Origin: JALYZC01 sp963725645
Lineage (GTDB): Bacteria; Actinomycetota; Thermoleophilia; Solirubrobacterales; Solirubrobacteraceae
NCBI GenBank assembly: GCA_963725645.1
Contig: CAVRZD010000002.1
Span: 1,240,001-1,304,000 of the forward strand
DNA length: 64,000 bases
Direction of reading: 5' to 3'
The notes under the pieces were generated by a model that saw nothing but the letters and a program-made list of their open reading frames with translations, did not search any database and had not been told where the DNA came from. Below are positions 61,949 to 64,000 of the stretch, piece by piece (positions within the stretch are counted from its first letter, which is position 1; each line of letters starts with the position of its first letter). The translations under genes were made by a program, and so were the position numbers.

Positions 61949-62001
61949 AACGGCCACCCAGGTGGAGGAGGTCCGCCCTCCGCGTAGAATCCGCCCGCGC
62001 C

Positions 62002-62685
62002 GTGTCGTTCACCGACCCCGCCTCCGCTCGCGCTGCTGACGCCGCCCTCGGCCGCGGCGAGGCCGTCGAGCGCGTCGACAGCCACGCCGTCTTCGGGCAG
62101 GTCATGGGGCTGGTCGCAGTCACCGTCGCGTTCACGGCGGCGGGCGCCTACATCGGGCGCGACCTCACCGGCGGGATCGGCATCGCCTTCTTCGTCGGCG
62201 CCCTCGCGTGCGTGTTCGGCCTCAACGTCGCCGCGAAGCGCTCCGAGCCGCTGGCCATCGTGCTGCTGTTCACGCTCGGGCTCCTGTTCGGCCTGGCGGT
62301 CGGTCCGGTCATCAACTACTACGCGAAGTCCGATCCCGGTGTCGTGTGGCAGTCGGCGGGCGCGACCGCGGCCTTCGTCGGCGGGCTCGGCGCGTATGGC
62401 TACGCCACCCGTCGCGACTTTGCCAACTGGGCGCGGGCGCTGTTCTGGCTGCTGCTCGCGCTGATCGTCTTCGGGGTCGTCCTCATCTTCGTGAACATCC
62501 CCGGCGGCAACCTGATCTACGCCGTCCTCGGCCTGGTGCTGTTCGGCGCCTACACGATCTTCGACTTCAACCGGCTGCGCCGCGCGAACATGGACATGGC
62601 GATCCCGATCGCGGCCGGGATCTTCCTCGACATCTTCAACATCTTCCTGTTCTTCCTGCAGATCTTCGGCGGGACCAGCCGCTAG
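62002..62685 (+). CDS. Bax-inhibitor-1/YccA-like membrane protein
   Basis: This 227-residue protein has seven membrane helices and the BI-1 pattern. The N-terminal FGQVMGLVAVTVAFTAAGAYIG and the C-terminal LGLVLFGAYTIFDFNRL contain the Asp pair region that sets pH-dependent ion leak in the family. GTG 62002 has TAGAAT 11 bases upstream and no ribosome site. Confidence 0.87.
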   Translation: MSFTDPASARAADAALGRGEAVERVDSHAVFGQVMGLVAVTVAFTAAGAYIGRDLTGGIGIAFFVGALACVFGLNVAAKRSEPLAIVLLFTLGLLFGLAVGPVINYYAKSDPGVVWQSAGATAAFVGGLGAYGYATRRDFANWARALFWLLLALIVFGVVLIFVNIPGGNLIYAVLGLVLFGAYTIFDFNRLRRANMDMAIPIAAGIFLDIFNIFLFFLQIFGGTSR

Positions 62686-62694
62686 CGCGGCGCG

Positions 62695-63534
62695 CTAGAC
62701 GAACCGTTTGACGAACGCGAGCGCCGTGTCGGCGACCTCGCGCCATCCGCTGTCGATCGTCAGCGAGTGCCCGCGGTTGGGGATCTTCTCGATCTCGGTC
62801 ACGCCCTCGTTCCGCTGCTGCCTCTTGAAGGACGCGTTGGCGATCGCCCACGGGACCGTGTGGTCCTTCTCTCCGTCGATGATCAGCAGCGGGCCCCGTT
62901 CGGGGTTCTTGGTATCGACCTTCGCCTCGGTCCACGGGTTCAGGTTGGCGTTGGCCATCTGCATCAGGGCCACCCCCGGCGCGGCCACGTGGTAGGTCTT
63001 GTAGAGCTGCTTGGCCTCCTCGTCGCTGAGGGCGTTCACCCACCCGTACTTGAATTGGTCATGCGTGAGCGTGATGGCACGGCCCCTGTTCAGCGGGTTC
63101 TTCAGCACCGGCCCGGCCGACCTGAGCGCTGAGATGGGGAGCGGGAGCACGCCGCGGAAGGGCCCGGGATCGATGGCGACGGTGGCTGCGGACAAACCGC
63201 GTCCCGCGATGATCTGGGCCAGCAATCCCCCGGTCGAGTGGCCCATCACCGCCGGCTTCCTGGTCAGCTTTCCGATCACCTCGACCGTGTGGTCGGCGAT
63301 CTGTCCGAGCGTCTTGTTGGCGAACACGTCGGGGTTCGCCCTTGCCTCCTCGACGGTCTCGGGATCGTCGGGCCACACCGGCGTCACCGGGGCGTAGCCG
63401 GCCTCCTCGAACAGGGCGGCCCAGTTGTCCCAGCTGCTCGGCAACAGCCACAGGCCGTGGATGAACACGACCGGCGTGCGCTCGGTCGCGTTCGCATTGT
63501 CGATCTGCTCCGTCTCGTGCGCGGTGATCGCCAT
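62695..63534 (-). CDS. Alpha/beta hydrolase, lipase-like
   Basis: This 279-residue hydrolase has the oxyanion segment VFIHGLWLLPSSWD and the nucleophile elbow GHSTGG. Asp in IIDGEKDHTVPW and His in NRGHSLTID complete the triad. No signal peptide is visible. GGGAGA precedes ATG 63534 at about 7 bases. The substrate is unknown. Its end is 10 bases from the convergent BI-1 gene. Confidence 0.9.
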   Translation of the reverse strand: MAITAHETEQIDNANATERTPVVFIHGLWLLPSSWDNWAALFEEAGYAPVTPVWPDDPETVEEARANPDVFANKTLGQIADHTVEVIGKLTRKPAVMGHSTGGLLAQIIAGRGLSAATVAIDPGPFRGVLPLPISALRSAGPVLKNPLNRGRAITLTHDQFKYGWVNALSDEEAKQLYKTYHVAAPGVALMQMANANLNPWTEAKVDTKNPERGPLLIIDGEKDHTVPWAIANASFKRQQRNEGVTEIEKIPNRGHSLTIDSGWREVADTALAFVKRFV

Positions 63535-63605
63535 GGGCACGTCTCCCTCATCGATGTTGTCCTCCGTAAAGCAAGCATCCACGGTCGGGCCTCGCGGGCC
63601 CGGCG

Positions 63606-64000
63606 TCAGGGTGCGACGACCCTGAAGCTGATCTGCTTCGCCTTGGAGCGGTTTCCGGCCGCGTCCCTGGCGACCAGTGTCGCGCGGTACGAGGCGATGG
63701 CGAGCTTCTTTCGGCCGATCCGGCCCGAGAACTTCTTCGTGTTCCTCCCCGCGCGCCCCTGCTGGGCGAACGCGCCGATGCGGGTGTAGAGCGTGCACGC
63801 CCTGCGCCGGCGGTTCGACCGCGTCTGCTTCCGGCACGTCCTTCCGACCTTGCGGCCGGTGCCCTTGCGCTCGATCGTGAAGACGACGCGCGCGGCCTCC
63901 GAGAGCGTGTAGCGGAGCGTCGTGCCCTTCTTCGGCCGCTTCTTCCGCTTCACGCTCGTGACGGCCCGTTCCGGCGCGCCCCTGGGATCGACCGCAAAGG
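63606..64000 (-). CDS. Secreted protein, C-terminal basic Ig-like domain (5' part outside window)
   Basis: The frame is open to the right edge (VDPRGAPERAVTSVKRKK before the part shown), so the GTG at 63953 is unlikely to be the start. The visible ~130 residues form the same Arg/Lys-rich beta module as the end of the protein at 13200-14444. It reads LRYTLSEAARVVFTIERK, GRKVGRTCRKQTRSNRRRRACT and ASYRATLVARDAAGNRSK. The two cysteines are conserved between the copies. It is probably the C-terminus of a large exported protein. Confidence 0.78.
   Translation of the reverse strand, partial: FAVDPRGAPERAVTSVKRKKRPKKGTTLRYTLSEAARVVFTIERKGTGRKVGRTCRKQTRSNRRRRACTLYTRIGAFAQQGRAGRNTKKFSGRIGRKKLAIASYRATLVARDAAGNRSKAKQISFRVVAP

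Overview
The window is 64 kb of very GC-rich, densely coded DNA on both strands, and no gene-free stretch exceeds 300 bases. The gene set points to an actinobacterium, most likely Thermoleophilia/Solirubrobacterales. The evidence is NucS in place of MutS/MutL, a one-polypeptide E2-E1 2-oxoglutarate dehydrogenase, DnaE2 behind a Cheo-type LexA box, two cyclic-di-AMP (ydaO-class) riboswitches, R2lox, and several secreted proteins sharing an Arg/Lys-rich C-terminal domain. The family-level assignment is inference. No rRNA, tRNA, CRISPR array or prophage was seen.

Layout. 1-3 kb: end of an aldehyde dehydrogenase, an SDR oxidoreductase and a convergent GlnA2-type glutamine synthetase. 3-6 kb: an HxlR regulator with a cysteine-less AhpD-like protein, a c-di-AMP riboswitch driving a small basic membrane protein, a zinc-less DksA/TraR protein, a membrane cytochrome c and a phosphoribosyltransferase. 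6-10 kb: an epimerase, a redoxin interrupted by UGA exactly at the catalytic cysteine (candidate selenoprotein with a SECIS-like hairpin), and an SPFH/NfeD pair. 10-19 kb: SOS-controlled dnaE2, secreted proteins, a DUF1326/DUF2182 pair, a disulfide oxidoreductase and a CDP-alcohol phosphatidyltransferase. 19-25 kb: small proteins, a VOC remnant, a damaged FAD oxidase in an operon with a VOC dioxygenase, Nudix, ArsC and R2lox. 25.8-30.2 kb: the 2-oxoglutarate dehydrogenase fusion, followed by REP-like palindromes. 30-35 kb: FMN hydroxyacid oxidase, thioesterase, GH27 galactosidase, YjbQ and an LPG-synthase-like membrane protein. 35.5-36.8 kb: an intact IS630 element inserted in the stop codon of an enoyl-CoA hydratase. 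37-41 kb: NucS, DUF1269 protein, ABC exporter. 41-46 kb: a benzoylformate-decarboxylase-like enzyme and an FAD/Fe-S 2-hydroxyacid dehydrogenase, both frameshifted. 46-48 kb: a second c-di-AMP riboswitch before a peptidoglycan-binding enzyme. 48-64 kb: AbiEi/DUF559 remnant, J-domain/TPR protein, MMPL transporter, EttA, OsmC, M42 peptidase, cNMP-binding protein, S15-type hydrolase, BI-1 membrane protein, lipase-like hydrolase and the end of another secreted protein.

Two window-wide patterns stand out. First, about two dozen genes have a TAnnnT hexamer 6-12 bases before the start codon and no Shine-Dalgarno, the layout of leaderless transcripts; genes inside operons or behind riboswitches instead often carry a GGAGG-like site. 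Second, single-base frameshifts concentrate in a few accessory or catabolic genes (21.2-22.8, 41.3-45.8 and 48.3 kb), which means either gene decay or assembly indels in GC-rich runs.
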